Below, one piece after another: positions 1-11,703 of a DNA stretch of 64,000 nucleotides; the first letter of the stretch is position 1, and the number at the start of each line of letters is the position of its first letter. The notes beneath the pieces are model-generated. The model saw only the letters and a list, made by a program, of their open reading frames with translations, was not told where the DNA came from and ran no database searches. The position numbers and the translations under genes were made by a program. The DNA comes from Ditylenchus dipsaci (lineage: Eukaryota; Nematoda; Chromadorea; Rhabditida; Anguinidae). Where the stretch lies: positions 62,001 to 126,000 of the forward strand of contig SADC01001321.1 of the NCBI GenBank assembly GCA_004194705.1, written 5' to 3'.

Positions 1-1
1 C

Positions 2-3000
2 TGCAGAAGTCCTCTAGATGGAGCATATGGAGTGGTGGGATCTCCAAGCCCAGCAGGTTTAGCCCCTGGAACGAATGGCAGAGGCACCAAGAGGAAGGCA
101 TCCGCCAACATGACCAATGTAAGTATAGTAGGGCATAGTTAGTTCGCGGTGGTTGTAGTTTATACAAAAGTACACAATTTTTGGTTAAGAATACGAATGC
201 TGAGTCAGTAAAGCAAGCAAAATGTTTTCCGGCGTCTCTGAATTATAAAGCAGATTTTTTATTTCATTCTTGGTCAGTGAGATATGACCATAAATGGACT
301 GTTGCTATTTTAAAAAATAATTGTTCAATTCGTGTTCATATCTCAGCAGCGGAAAATTAAAAAAGTCTGCTTTATGATATGAGTTCCAGAAGAAATTCAC
401 TTTCCGGGGGTCTTATAATAATAAAAAATCGTAAATATTCATACCTTTGTACTAGCAGAGATATATTAGAATAGGTTCACATTTTTCGCCTAGGCAAATG
501 AATTCACCCTATTCTAGTAGAGGGCGAAAAAGTACGAGTAATTTAAAAAAAGGACCACCACGGAGTATCCTTTTACCAAACTCCGGCACCTTTTCCTACA
601 TTTTGAAGTGATCCGTGTTGATCCGTCAGTTTGGTAATCCCTCTTTTCTAAAGTACGGCAAAGCAGTGTTTTGCTGAGGAGAGAGAGTGAGTGAGAATGA
701 CATTTATCCTCACAGCCTGTGAGTGAGAGTGAGAATCGGAAAAAAACTTGTGTGTGAGAGTGAGTCAGATTCTCAATGAGAATTCTCAGTGAGATTCTCA
801 CGCGGAGTGAGCTCAGCAAAACACTGCGGCAAAGTATTAACAAGACTCGCTGGTCTTTTTGGCAACGCTGGTACCGATTTAATAACTTGTACATAAATTT
901 ATAACCTATATTTTCGAAAAAGGGCCCTTCTAATTTTAAAAGGTATGTTTACACTTCGACGGCAAAACTTTTGCCATTTACCAAAACAACCAATAGAAAG
1001 TTTCGGGGTAGCAGAGATATATTAGAATAGGTTCACATTTTTCGCCTAGGCAAATGAATTCACCCTATTCTAGTAGAGGGCGAAAAAGTACGAGTAATTT
1101 AAAAAAAGGACCACCACGGAGTATCCTTTTACCAAACTCCGGCACCTTTTCCTACATTTTGAAGTGATCCGTGTTGATCCGTCAGTTTGGTAATCCCTCT
1201 TTTCTAAAAGTACGGCAAAGCAGTGTTTTGCTGAGGACACTTTTTGGACCTGTGAGTGAGAGTGAGTGAGAATGACATTTATCCTCACAGCCTGTGAGTG
1301 AGAGTGAGAATCGGAAAAAAACTTGTGTGTGAGAGTGAGTCAGATTCTCAATGAGAATTCTCAGTGAGATTCTCACGCGGAGTGAGCTCAGCAAAACACT
1401 GCGGCAAAGTATTAACAAGACTCGCTGGTCTTTTTGGCAACGCTGGTACCGATTTAATAACTTGTACATAAATTTATAACCTATATTTTCGAAAAAGGGC
1501 CTTCTAATTTTAAAAGGTATGTTTACACTTCGACGGCAAAACTTTTGCCATTTACCAAAACAACCAATAGAAAGTTTCGGGGTCTTAAGACTTTTTGCAA
1601 AAAAGGTTGAACTTTATTTAAAAAAAGCAGATAAGAATAGTCGGACCCGGCTAGGAATCACACTAGCAAACAGCTAAACTAAGCAAAACACTATAATGTG
1701 ATTGATTTAGCCTGATCAGCATCAAAGCCCTTCACCCCACCACCTTCCAGTCCTGTCCAACGGCAACCAATACATATGGTTGACAACAACCCTTGTTCTG
1801 TGCCTGATGCAGCTATGATGGCAAGTGCTACAGTCAACAACAAAATGAATGGAATGGTGCCTCAGTCTGCTGCTTCCGAGTTCCTAAGGCCACCCAATGC
1901 CTCCAGTGTGGGTGGTCACTACCCTCCTCCATCCCAGGACGATGATAACCCTTTAAAGTTGGCATATTTTGTGTAAAACTCCTTGGATCAGATTATTAAA
2001 TTATGTTGTAATTGCAGAAGAATAGAGGCAATGACCAAACTCTGCGACCCTACCCCCAACAACAATGCTGTCAATGGAAACAAGATGAGCAGGATAGCTT
2101 CGAACATGGATATGCCTGATGCGGAAGCTGCTGCTGCGCAGTCTAAGTAAAAATTTTATTCTATAATCTCTAATTTTGCCTCGACTTCCGACCTGCCCCA
2201 CATCTATCACTCTGCCTGGGGTAACCGAGTGAGAGAAAAATTAAATAAGATGTTGCTTATCAATAGCTCATTTGGAAGCCTTGCATCTTAGCTACAAGAT
2301 GATACTAAGAGAAAACTAATGGACCTCAATAAGATTTATTGAACAATTTTTTTTGTTTCCCGTGTTAAAAGAAAATAGAAGCCCCAGGGCATCCATTTCT
2401 GAGTAACATCCAGGGACTGACATTCGACTCGCTACAAATTGTGACTCGCTACAGTTTTTTAAATTGGCGCGTTTTGGTGCTCAGTCTGGGACACACGTTT
2501 GAGCCCGTCCTAACGTGCGCTGGCCTACCCTCGCCTAAGCCTAAGGCCTAAGTTAAAAAAAGTCAAAAGTACAAGCAAAAACCGTCAAAAGATGAAATTA
2601 AAAAATTCCGACCCTACTATAGAATAACCCCCCCCCAAAATCCGACCTTTTAAAACTTAAGTAAAAAGTACCCGAATTTATGTCCCATACCCCGGAAAAT
2701 GAGCGCAAACTCTTTATTAGTCACAACTTCCGTACGCTGGCCTACCCCCAAGCCTAAGGGCTAAACCTAAACTTGTTGTTTGTAAGGGTAGTTACAGCAT
2801 TTTTAAAAGGTCGGATTTTGGGGGGGGGGTATTCTATAGTAGCGCCAAAATTCCAAACTGTAGCGAGTCACAATTTGTATCGAGTCGCAATTTCACCCAT
2901 CCAGGGGGTTTTTTTCAAGTCGTTAAAGGAGCGGCGAAAAATTTTGAATGAGAAACCTTTCGAGCCATCCTCTGGTCGCCTCTAATCCTACACATAACTT

Positions 3001-4010
3001 CAAACGAAACCTTGAAGCCTCTGTCGTTTGCATTAAATGTCTTCTGGCTAGTCGTTGTGTTCCTTGAATGTATTCTAACCGCCCTCACCTAGCAGTGTTT
3101 CCCAGCTTTTGTTTTTCAGAAAACGTGTAGGGGAGACTTATAATAAGATAGGGCTTTTATTAGACGAAAAAACACGATAAACAACACGATAAAAAAACAC
3201 GCTAATAAATTTTCCAAGTAACTACTTTAAGACTTTTTCATGCATGAAAAGTTATTTTACAACTTTGACTTGTTTGATAAATTTGTACCTTCCACTTTAA
3301 CCAAAATGCTCGATTTCAGAGAAGAGAAACTAGCCAAACTGGAAGCCATCAACAAGTTTATGAGCACAACCCCCAATTTCTGCAACCAGACCAATAACCC
3401 AGGGATGCGTCGTCCGCAATTCTTTCTCCCTGCCGGCATGAATCCTGGTCCTGGCAACCTGATGCCTTCTAACCAGCCTCAATTCGACCCTCAACTAGCA
3501 GCCATGATACATCATCAACGTCAACAGCAAGCCGCATTCTACGGTGGCCCCCAACCAAATGGTATGGCTTGGAGTGGAGGTGGACCTCCAGGAGGGCCGC
3601 AGATGGTGATGGGACCCAATGGGCCGATGCCAGCTAGCCATTCCCCCTCCTTTAATCCCCTGAACCAGCCTAATGGCCAGATGATGATGGCTGGAGGGAT
3701 GCCCAACCCTCAACAATCCCAGTTCCCAGGTGGACAGGGTATGCCTGGAGGTCCTGGAGGCCAGATGTTCTCTCCAGCCCAGATGGCTGCAATGCAACAA
3801 CACCACATGAGAATGGCTCAACCCAACCAGCAGAACTTCCAACCAGACATGCGACCAGGTCCAGAGTCAAACTACTGGCCAGGCCAACAACATATGCCAC
3901 AACCATTGGCAAATTTGGACAGTAGGGTGCCGGTCCAGAAAATGCAATATTTTCCGAATAGCCAAATGGGCCAGCCGCAGCAATCCATGGCTGGAGGTGT
4001 TCCTCAGTGA
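2..4010 (+). CDS. BCL9: BCL9/Legless homologue (Wnt/beta-catenin co-activator), 3' part
   Basis: Proposed exons are 2-118, 1728-1957, 2018-2146 and 3320-4010 (388 residues to the TGA); the gene starts upstream of the window. BCL9/Legless is a nuclear adaptor that links beta-catenin to Pygopus. The junction 2146/3320 creates SKEEKLAKLEAINKFM, which aligns without gaps to the beta-catenin-binding HD2 helix of BCL9 (HRERSLQTLRDIQRML), keeping the L, L, I and final hydrophobic positions. The rest of the last exon is Pro/Gly/Met/Gln-rich, and MQYFP near the C-terminus matches the BCL9 HD3 motif LQYFP. The Pygopus-binding HD1 is not visible and should lie upstream. The 2018-2146 and 3320 boundaries are well supported. 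The acceptor at 1728 is weak (AAAG) and was chosen for phase; the donor GTTGGC after 1957 is non-consensus. Another Gln/Pro-rich nuclear protein is possible, but two separate motifs agree. Confidence 0.72.
454..1583. repeat. Direct tandem duplication (about 556 bp unit) in BCL9 intron
   Basis: The block 454-1009 is repeated almost exactly at 1010-1583; both copies begin AGCAGAGATATATTAGAATA and end TTTCGGGGT. The second copy carries about 20 extra bases next to a GAGTGAGA simple repeat. Each copy has a short inverted repeat (AGAATAGG ... CCTATTCT). No protein-coding signature is seen; the near identity suggests a recent duplication. Confidence 0.85.
2610..2846. mobile_element. Foldback element with poly-C/poly-G flanked ends (copy 1)
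   Basis: Inverted ends CTACTATAGAATA-C(n) and G(n)-TATTCTATAGTAGCGCC flank the segment, with a homopolymer C or G run just inside each end. The rest of intron 2147-3319 is anonymous AT-rich sequence. Relatives lie at 42404-42640, 43699-44056 and 44218-44423. Confidence 0.6.
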
Positions 4011-4152
4011 GGCTGAAAAGATGTTGGGCCCCTATTCTTGTAATCAACAATATGTTTCCGACTGGAGAACCGGAGGCACATGTACTCGATAATCCAGACG
4101 GAGGCTGTTGACCGAAATATCAAAATTTTGCCGTTGCTTTTTTCAAATTTTA

Positions 4153-4158
4153 AATAAA
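4153..4158 (+). terminator. Poly(A) signal of the BCL9-like gene
   Basis: A canonical AATAAA lies 143 nt after the TGA stop of the BCL9-like gene, a plausible 3'-UTR length. No cleavage site can be fixed. Confidence 0.5.
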
Positions 4159-4255
4159 AACTCTGCAAGCTACCTGATCCAACAACAGTTTATGACTAGT
4201 TTTTTTCAAAATAACCTATGATCTTCAATACAGTTGATTATCGATTTGATAAACA

Positions 4256-4385
4256 CCCCGGCCCTCCCTCCTGTTGTTGTTTTTTTGTGATTTTTTAGGC
4301 TTAGGTCCGTCCTTACATACGCTGGCGAACCCTTGCCCAAGCCTAAAGCCTAAAAAATTACAACAAAACAACAGGGGGAGCAATG
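4256..4385. mobile_element. Short palindromic MITE, CCCTGTTGTTG family
   Basis: The arms CTCCTGTTGTTGTTTTTTTG and AACAACAGGGGGAG face each other around TAGGCTTAGG ... CCTAAGCCTAAAGCC. Related elements with GCCTTGGTCCCC ends are at 12331-12470, 30290-30440, 31455-32108, 48090-48505 and 53099-54291. Confidence 0.6.
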
Positions 4386-4468
4386 CAAGAAAATTTACTA
4401 AAAACATGTTGGAAGTAGAATGCAGTAGCCTTTATTTCGATATGTTGGTAGCAAAGCGAGAATAACAT

Positions 4469-5524
4469 TTGCGGCTCTACCCTGTTTCTGCCCAAATCAT
4501 TTCCGCCGAAAATCTTTTTAGCTGAAACCGTTACAGCTTTAATTAATTAGTTTGCTACATATGGGTTTTCTAACTAATTTTGTGGATATTCTCATTTGCA
4601 AGTTTATACTCAAATCGATGCCAGTGTTACATTTAGGTCAAATTACGACTATTTCTATAAGATCTACACGTGTAGTGCAGTGGGTTAGCTTCCCAATTTT
4701 TACGTTAGAACAATTGGCGCAGTCGGCAGGATTCGATCCCGCAAGTGTCCCGGACATTTAATATAATTCAAATTCCTCCCATTAATACATTCGGACCCTC
4801 CTGGGCGCGGAATGGTACGATCACCGGTCTGCTCGCGGTGATTTACTGCTAATACGAGGTCAAGTCACCCATCAGTCACCGAACAAAATCATGAAAGGGG
4901 AGGAAGTAGGTGCGGAACCTTCAGGCACTGAAAAAATTCGATCCGATCTTTCATAATTTCATGGCCCTGTCTTCTTACACTTCTTACAAGAGATTTGATA
5001 GGCGAGACTCATCTTAGCGGGATGTTTACTCCGGATTCCTAGTAGCCCTGCGAACGGTTCCTATAAGTCCATTGAAATCTACATTAATACTTAAAAGGAG
5101 AGATGTTACATATAGGTCAAATTACGACTATTTCTATAAGATCTACACGTGTAGCGCAGTGGGTTAGCTTCCCACTTTTGACGTTACAACAATTACCAGA
5201 GAGCAGGGCTACATTTTGCGTATAAGGTTGTAAATGAGCATGTCTGCAATATTTGCTGAAAACCCCAAAAGTTCTCAAAAAGTCCAAGATTTCGGAAATT
5301 TTAGGGTTTTCAGCAAATATTGCGGACATGGTCATTTATAATCTTATTTGCAAAATTTAGCCCTGCTCTCTAGCATCAATTTGAGTATTAACGTGTAAAT
5401 GAGAATATGCACGAAATTACATAGAAAACCATATATAGAAAACTAATTAATTAAAAATGTAACGGTTTTGGCTATAACGATTTTTAGCGTAAACAATTTG
5501 GGCGGAAACAGGGTAGAGCCGCAT
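4469..5524. mobile_element. Long-inverted-repeat element with tRNA-like interior
   Basis: GCGGCTCTACCCTGTTTC at the left end reappears inverted as GAAACAGGGTAGAGCCGC at the right, and similarity continues inward for roughly 150 bp. Inside are two copies of a tRNA-like promoter block (GTGTAGTGCAGTGGGTTAGC near 4670 and GTGTAGCGCAGTGGGTTAGC near 5147). The first is followed by a B-box-like GGATTCGATCCCG. No transposase was found, so it is probably non-autonomous. Confidence 0.6.
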
Positions 5525-5871
5525 TTGCACAATTGGCCCACCTCCTCGATTGAAAATTTGTTGTATTGATAAAAGTGCCTCAATTTATAGGTCTTTTGTT
5601 ACTGTTATTGGTAAATGATGATCACTTTGGTAATTATTGTTTTTATTGTTAAGCCGATGCTAGTGTAGTTCGAGCGACCAAGAATTATAAAAGAAACATA
5701 ACGGTGCATTCTTTTATTTTTTTGAAAATTTTGCCATGGCCCCTCCACTGGTTTAAAAAAAATGTCTATAATATTTGTCTTGGCAGTATTTTTAATTTTT
5801 CGATTATTGCCATTTGGCTAAATCTTTAAATCCGCTGCATTAATATTTTTTGCTAAATCTAATAAATCTGC

Positions 5872-6305
5872 TACAGTCGACTCTCTATTTAAGGACACCC
5901 CAAAAACTTTCCGTTTCCCACCTAGGGTCCGACACTTTTTTAGCCCGATTTTCGAATGTTTTTACCAGTTTTGTTTTGACAGTCTGGTTGCAAATATTGC
6001 AAGGATTCGATTTTGCCGACTGTTTTTTAATAACTAAATAATTTTACTACTCAAAAAGCAAAACCTCGATTTGAGAACAGGCTATTTCAAAAATCCATGT
6101 CCTTAAACCGAGGTTTTGCTTTTTGAGTAGTGAAATTATTTAGCTATTAAAAAACAATCGGCAAAATTGGAATGCTTGCGATATTTGCGACCAGACTGTT
6201 AAAACAAAACTGGTGAAAAATTTCAAAAATCGGGCTAAAAAAATGTGTCGGACCCTAGGTGGGAACGAACTTTTCGGGGTGTCCTTAAATCGAGAGTTGA
6301 CTGTA
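5872..6305. mobile_element. pogo-like MITE (TACAGTC family)
   Basis: It starts TACAGTCGACTCTC and ends GAGAGTTGACTGTA, with long inverted arms containing ACCTAGGGTCCGACAC and its complement. The TA ends fit a Tc1/mariner/pogo-type target duplication. No coding capacity. Confidence 0.75.
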
Positions 6306-6920
6306 CCGAAATTGCAATTTTCGGCGGCAGAATTAAATTTTTGGTAGCAAAATTAACATTTTAGGCCGCGGGCTTTTATATTACCATTAATAGCTTTTTT
6401 ATATTTAGTTATTGTGTTGGAAAAAAATTTACAAGGGCAACTAGGCAAAATTTTCAAAAAACATAGGAGACATTAATGTTCTTTTTGGATTGCTCGAAGG
6501 ACAATAGTGTTGTCAAGTCTATTGAATGATTCACAGCTGCTGTAAAAATGCTCTTGTTTTGTGTGTTGATGACACTACTCCAATCTGCTATTATCAATTC
6601 CTCTGGTTTGCTCTATTTTTTTTAAACTGATTTTTTATGAAATTTATTGGGAGTTTTTAGTAGTTTCTACTGACTAAATTTATACAGAAGACTCAATTCT
6701 ATTTATTGTTGGATGGAACAAGATGCATATATAATTTTTGCATAATCAATAAAACACATGGTATAACAAATATAATACATCCATTGAATTTAAGATTGCT
6801 TCATCCTTTTTGGACTCAAAGCGGTTTACTTGGCCTTTGGTTTGTCTTTAGCAAACATCGGCTTGAGTATAGAATCCCAATGCCAGAAAAAAAAACTTTA
6901 TATTCTCGCTTCTTGACCAG

Positions 6921-7320
6921 AGTGGGGCGTCTGCCCGACACCGCGTAGAATTTCAAAACGCCGTTCTTTGAAGAAGAAAAAATCCAATTGTTTTCTATAA
7001 ATTCTCTCAGAGTTTGGTGTAATAGACAGCTGAGATTTCAAGCATTCAAAAAAAGTGGTCGACCATCCACTTTTCAATTAAAACCCACAATATTCTCACC
7101 CTTTTTTCGGCCGTCCGGCAAAATTTTAGCATTTTGTCAAAAGCGCCAGGACAGCCGGAAAAATGGTAATTCAAAAGTGGAGTGTCGACCACTTTTTTGA
7201 AGGTTTGAAATCTCAGCAGTCTAATTACACCGAATTTTGAAAGAATTGATGAAAAAAATTGGATAAAATTTGAGAGGACGACATTTTGAAATTCTGGACG
7301 GCGTCGGACGGGTGCCCACC
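6921..7320. mobile_element. Foldback/MITE-like inverted repeat
   Basis: GTAGAATTTCAAAACG near the left end faces CATTTTGAAATTCTGGACG near the right, and AAAAGTGGTCGACCATCCAC faces AGTGTCGACCACTTTTTT. No coding potential. The flanks 6306-6920 show nothing recognisable. Confidence 0.6.
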
Positions 7321-7431
7321 ATGTCCTTGACTGCGATTTTAAGAAAAAGCTGATATTTGATTGATTCTGAGCAAAAAAAATTATTTGATCCATTAGGGGG
7401 GTATTATGGTTTTTAAGCAAAGTTGGGGTGG

Positions 7432-7960
7432 CATTTAAAAGGGGATGGGGAAACTTTATATGCGCATCGTCTTAGGTCACAGGTTCGACTACCACTGGCT
7501 GCAGACCTTATTTTTTTTATCTTTTTATTTACAAGTTTAGTGTCAAAATGTAGCCAAGCTTCTGGGCTTTCATTTGAGCTATCATACAGATGAAAGGTTG
7601 GTATAAAGTTAGGGCTAAAATATAAAAAATCCAATTCGATGAAATCCTCAATAGGACTATACCAGTACTTTTCGGTAGTATCCCGGAACTGACGTTTTTT
7701 CCCAACTTTAATTTACATACTCATTTGCAACCTTACACTCAAAATGTAGCCCTGCTTCTTGCCGTCATTTTCAGCATACGGTTGTATGAAATAATGTGAA
7801 TGGAAATCGCAAAAAATGTCAGTTCCTAGTACGCATCATTTTGGCTGATTTCCTCTAATTTTGGTAGTCATTGCCAAAAAATCGCAAAATTGAGGCAGTT
7901 GATGTCAGCAGATCAGTGCTGGAAATGATTGCAATCGATTGCTCGATGATTTTTGGACCT
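7432..7960 (+). repeat. tRNA-headed SINE-like repeat (copy 1)
   Basis: A B-box-like GGTTCGACTACC lies near the 5' end and is followed by a body shared with 17036-17900 (for example TACAAGTTTAGTGTCAAAAT, AATGTAGCCCTGCTTCTTG and ATGATTGCAATC). Shared body over about 500 bp behind a tRNA-like head suggests a SINE or other Pol III-derived repeat. Confidence 0.55.
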
Positions 7961-8486
7961 AATAGTTAAAAAACTTACTGTTTTATGTTTTTTAAATGTG
8001 GTTTTAGAGCCATATTTTGTCGATAAGTCGGCGTTGCGATCTCAGACAAACTTGTGCAGAATCAAAAGTTGCATTAGCATCATCAATATCAAAATTTCTA
8101 AATTCTTTCAAAAAACGCCCTAAAATCGTAATGCAATGGGAGACTAATCAACTTTTTTATGGGGTTTTCCCTTTTCCATTTCAATTTTAGGGTATTTTTT
8201 GAAGGAATTCTGACATTGATGATTCTAATGTGACTTTTAATTTTGCACAACTTTTTCTGCCATTGCAAGATCGAGCTGTCGACAAAATTCCTAAAGACGA
8301 CAAAAGACGACAAGCCCACATTTAAAAAACACAAAACTTGGTATAATCCTTTTGTGTCGAGACTGTCTCCTTAAAGGGTGCTGCTCGTCACCGATGTGAA
8401 CATTTTGAAAGGCGCGTACCAGCGAAATTCAAACAAGAATTAATTTGACGAAATTTTGGAAAAGTAGAGGAAAAATTATACCTCCA

Positions 8487-8555
8487 TTGGGGATCGAACC
8501 GACGACCAGCTTTCGCAGTCCGCCGCTATCCCACTAGGCAACCAATGCTACTGAA
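8487..8555 (-). other. tRNA-like sequence (probable pseudo-tRNA)
   Basis: The minus strand reads like a tRNA: an A-box-like TTGCCTAGTGGGATAGCGG and a B-box GGTTCGATCCCC, with CATTGG/CCAATG able to pair as an acceptor stem. The anticodon and T stems do not pair well, so I do not call a functional tRNA. Confidence 0.35.
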
Positions 8556-8578
8556 TGAAAGATGTGTTTTTTATTACT

Positions 8579-8841
8579 TACCGTATATTCTCGATTAGAA
8601 GGCCCCTCTCTAATAGAAGGCCCTCTCTAATAGAAGGCCCCCTTGAGGACTATATATCAGCCTAGAAAAAGAAATTCGCAAATCTGTTTTTCGCGTTTTC
8701 TTAGTTAACACGAGCTTACCTGATTCCACTTTTAAAATTTTGGTTGAGCACGCAAAAATCTCAAAATGGACCCAAATTTTTCCGACTTTTTTAGGGTTGA
8801 AAAATAGAAGGCCCGGGCCTTCTAATAGAGAATATACGGTA
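8579..8841. mobile_element. TACCGTA-family MITE (copy 1)
   Basis: The inverted ends TACCGTATATTCTCGATTAG and CTAATAGAGAATATACGGTA flank GC-richer GGCCC blocks. The interior (ATTTTGGTTGAGCACGCAAA) is shared with several other copies in the window. TA ends suggest Tc1/mariner-type mobilisation. Confidence 0.8.
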
Positions 8842-8944
8842 TTCCTCACAGGGTACTGAACTTAAATTCATTTGAAAATAATTCTCATTTGAATTGACCT
8901 AGTACCCGCCTTTCAGAATATTTCCATCCACGGCGAGCATGCCC

Positions 8945-9275
8945 CTTAAAGGAGGGGAAAAGCTACTTAGGTTTTAAAAAGTGGCCTCCATGGCGTAGTT
9001 CGTAGGCGTTTGTTTTTTTTGGCCTAAAATGGCGTTGCAGGTTCGATCCCACGTGGTGATATGCTATTTATTTTGGCTTGCTGGACCAGTTATAGGGGTA
9101 ATTTGGGTCTCTGATTCCGAATCTGGCGTCGAAAAAGTTTAATAAACTCTGAAATTGTTCAAACAAGCCAAAATAAATAGCATGCCACCACATCAAACCT
9201 GCAACACCATTTTGGGCCAAAAAACATCACCGGGGCCACTTTTTCAGACCTAAGTAGCTTTCCCCCTCCTTTAAT
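8945..9275. mobile_element. tRNA-headed hairpin element (copy 1)
   Basis: This is a 330-bp imperfect palindrome. Each arm carries a tRNA-like block with an A-box-like TCCATGGCGTAGTTCGTAGG and a B-box GGTTCGATCCC, the right arm in opposite orientation. The ends are CCTTAAAGGAGGGGAAAAGC and GCTTTCCCCCTCCTTTAA. A closer-paired relative is at 40290-40677. Confidence 0.65.
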
Positions 9276-11414
9276 CTGTAAAAAATTACAGCTAATTTAA
9301 AATTCGCAATTCTCTTTGAATTTTCGTGTAAATTTATTTTTAATTTGAGCATTATTGTGTAGCTCAAGATCTCGGCTTTCTAATAAGCTATCAAACCCCA
9401 TTGAATCATTTCAAAAATGTAGATGTTATAAAAAAACAGAAAAATAAAACCCAAAAACTTATGGTTTATTTTGGCGCCAATTTGAATTTTTAAGGGAACA
9501 AAGACTGTATAGGGAAGAGAAGGCATCTGACCACTGTGTGTGTGAAGAGATTCTATACTGAAACCTGAAAATCTACCATAGACAGTCATTTTCTGTGAGC
9601 ATACCAAAAGTGAAAAAGATCCGCACCCGTCTTTCTCATGACTCTACTCTCAACCAATGTGCCAAATAAGAATTATTATTTATTTTTTATTTCTCTCTCA
9701 AATACACAACTAATGGCAGTGACAAGAAATGCAATAGGGACGAACAATAATAAGAAAAAACGACTAGATCACCGGCTTTTGACAAACAAATACACCTATA
9801 AATTAATTTACTCAAATGGCTGGTCGCCTCTGCATCTGGATTAGTTCCAGCACTTTTGTGTAGATGTACTCCACATTGGACTGAAACCAATTTTCTATAT
9901 TTTACTGATTTTCAAGTGGTTCAAGCTACCTGAGAGGACCAACAGCCACAGGCCAAGTGGCGGTAAGAGGCGAGAAACAGGCAAACATCCACATAACGCT
10001 CAGTCTCCAGCTGACAGGCTGCACTTTGCAAGGCACATAGAATATAGGGCAAGGAGGAGGTGGGACCACCTCTGGGTCTAACAACATTATTTGTTGACTA
10101 GTATTGCTGGCATGTTGGGAAGTGTGCATAGGTAGCAGCTCATTCTGAATCCACTCGATTTCTGCCAAGTGTTGAGCTCGAGAATGGACGGCCTAACCCT
10201 GATGACTTTGACACACAACTGAAAATGGAAATGTTTAGGTCAATGTTGTAAACTGGCTGAAAAATAGACTAGCTTTTTTTGGTGCTATTGACCTTAGAAA
10301 CTCGGGAAAATTTTAGAGTTGTCAGTCCGGCTACCTGTTTTCAGGTGATTGGCACTAAAACATGATTTCTTTTTTCTGTGTTTGACTTAGGTATTTTAGA
10401 CCGTACATGCGAATAGACCTGGCGACCTTTTGGCGTCCTGTCCCGATAGTATTTGGATAGTATTTGATTTTTGAGCCTAAATTTCTAAAAATGGACCGTA
10501 AATTCGAAATTTGTACTTATGTTCGAATTTTTTAGTTTATTTCAATTTTTTAAAGGGCCTATTCACCCGCCAATTCGAAAAAATTTCTGAATCATTGAAC
10601 TTGTGTACGGATTTTTTCAACTTGGTTTCTTACAAAACAAGGCCTAGAATTTTATTTCAGGTACGGTTTTGTTAGAAACCAAGTTGAAAAATACGTACAG
10701 AAGTTCAATGATTAAGAGAACATTTCGAATTGGCGGGGACAAACTTTCCCTTAGGCGAGCATACCTTTAAAATTGTTATGCATTATCGTGCAGCAGAAAA
10801 TCTCAGCTTTCTATAGAGCTAAGAAACTGCATTGCAGAATTTAAGATTCAAATTAAGAGATTGAGAAGTTTGAATGAAATAACAGTTACTTTATTCAAAT
10901 CTCTAAATATCTCCATTTCTGAAATAATTTAATAGAGTTTGAAAGCTGAGATCCTGGGCTACACAATATTGCTAAAAGTTTTGAAAATTTGAAAAAAAGT
11001 CAAAGAAAAGTATTAACTTCAACTTTTTGAATACTATCTTTAAAATTCACAGAAAAAAAATTCGGCATGCGTTAATTTCCAAAATCACGGTTTGTGCAAA
11101 TATAGCAAAAAATAGGAGACTAATAGTCACTGACTATCAGTTCCAAGTATGATGCTCAAAAGATACAAAATACCAAAAGTCATACAAAATTTTGTATGAC
11201 TTTGGTATTTTGTATCTTTTGAGCACCATAGTTCCAAGTGGGGTTTTTGTCAAATTTTTGAACTTTTGAAAAATTCGACACCTTTATATCATGCTGTATT
11301 TGTTCTAGATGACCATTTTAAGAATCGAAATGCCCACTTGAATTCAAATATCGGAATTGTTCCCGCTCGCTGAGATATGACGATTTTGAGTGGATCATCC
11401 ACAAAATTGTTGGT
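9276..11414. other. Gene-free spacer 3' of the receptor phosphatase
   Basis: I see no supported gene here. A minus-strand open stretch at 9926-10168 lacks family similarity. Two hairpins stand out: 10556-10748 (GAAACCAAGTTGAAAAA paired with its complement) and a near-perfect palindrome at about 11150-11230 flanked by the direct repeat AGTTCCAAGT. The 3' UTR of the phosphatase probably enters this region, but no clear poly(A) site was chosen. Confidence 0.5.
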
Positions 11415-11651
11415 TACCGTATTATCTCTATTAAACGGGCATGCCCGTTTACTTTTCAACCCTCGAAAATCGGAAAAATTTGATGTCGATCTAGAAATTT
11501 TCGGGTGCTCAACCAAAATCTGAAAAGTGCAATCGGTAGAGCTCGTAGGAGTTAAGAAAATGCAAAAAAAAAGTTAACATCATATTGACTCTGTGCTGAG
11601 ATATAAACCCTCAAAGTCGAGGGGGCCCAGTTTAATAGAGATAATATGGTA
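11415..11651. mobile_element. TACCGTA-family MITE (copy 2)
   Basis: Ends TACCGTATTATCTCTATTAA and AATAGAGATAATATGGTA. The interior GGGTGCTCAACCAAAATCTG is shared with copies 3, 7, 8 and 11. It sits just downstream of the phosphatase stop codon. Confidence 0.8.
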
Positions 11652-11703
11652 TCATGTTTTACTCATAGTTAAGCAAGTGAGAAAAGTTTCAACCAGGTCT
11701 CAG

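Noticed and set aside
3495..4050. Long minus-strand open frames overlapping the last BCL9 exon
   Set aside because: They are antisense shadows of a GC-richer coding exon; the plus frame has BCL9 motifs and a poly(A) signal.
8487..8555. Functional tRNA gene
   Set aside because: A and B boxes are good, but the anticodon and T stems do not pair; kept only as tRNA-like.
9926..10168. Open minus-strand stretch with an acceptor-like start and donor-like end beside the phosphatase 3' end
   Set aside because: No PTP or other family similarity, and it does not join in an obvious way to the last phosphatase exon; more likely 3' UTR or chance.
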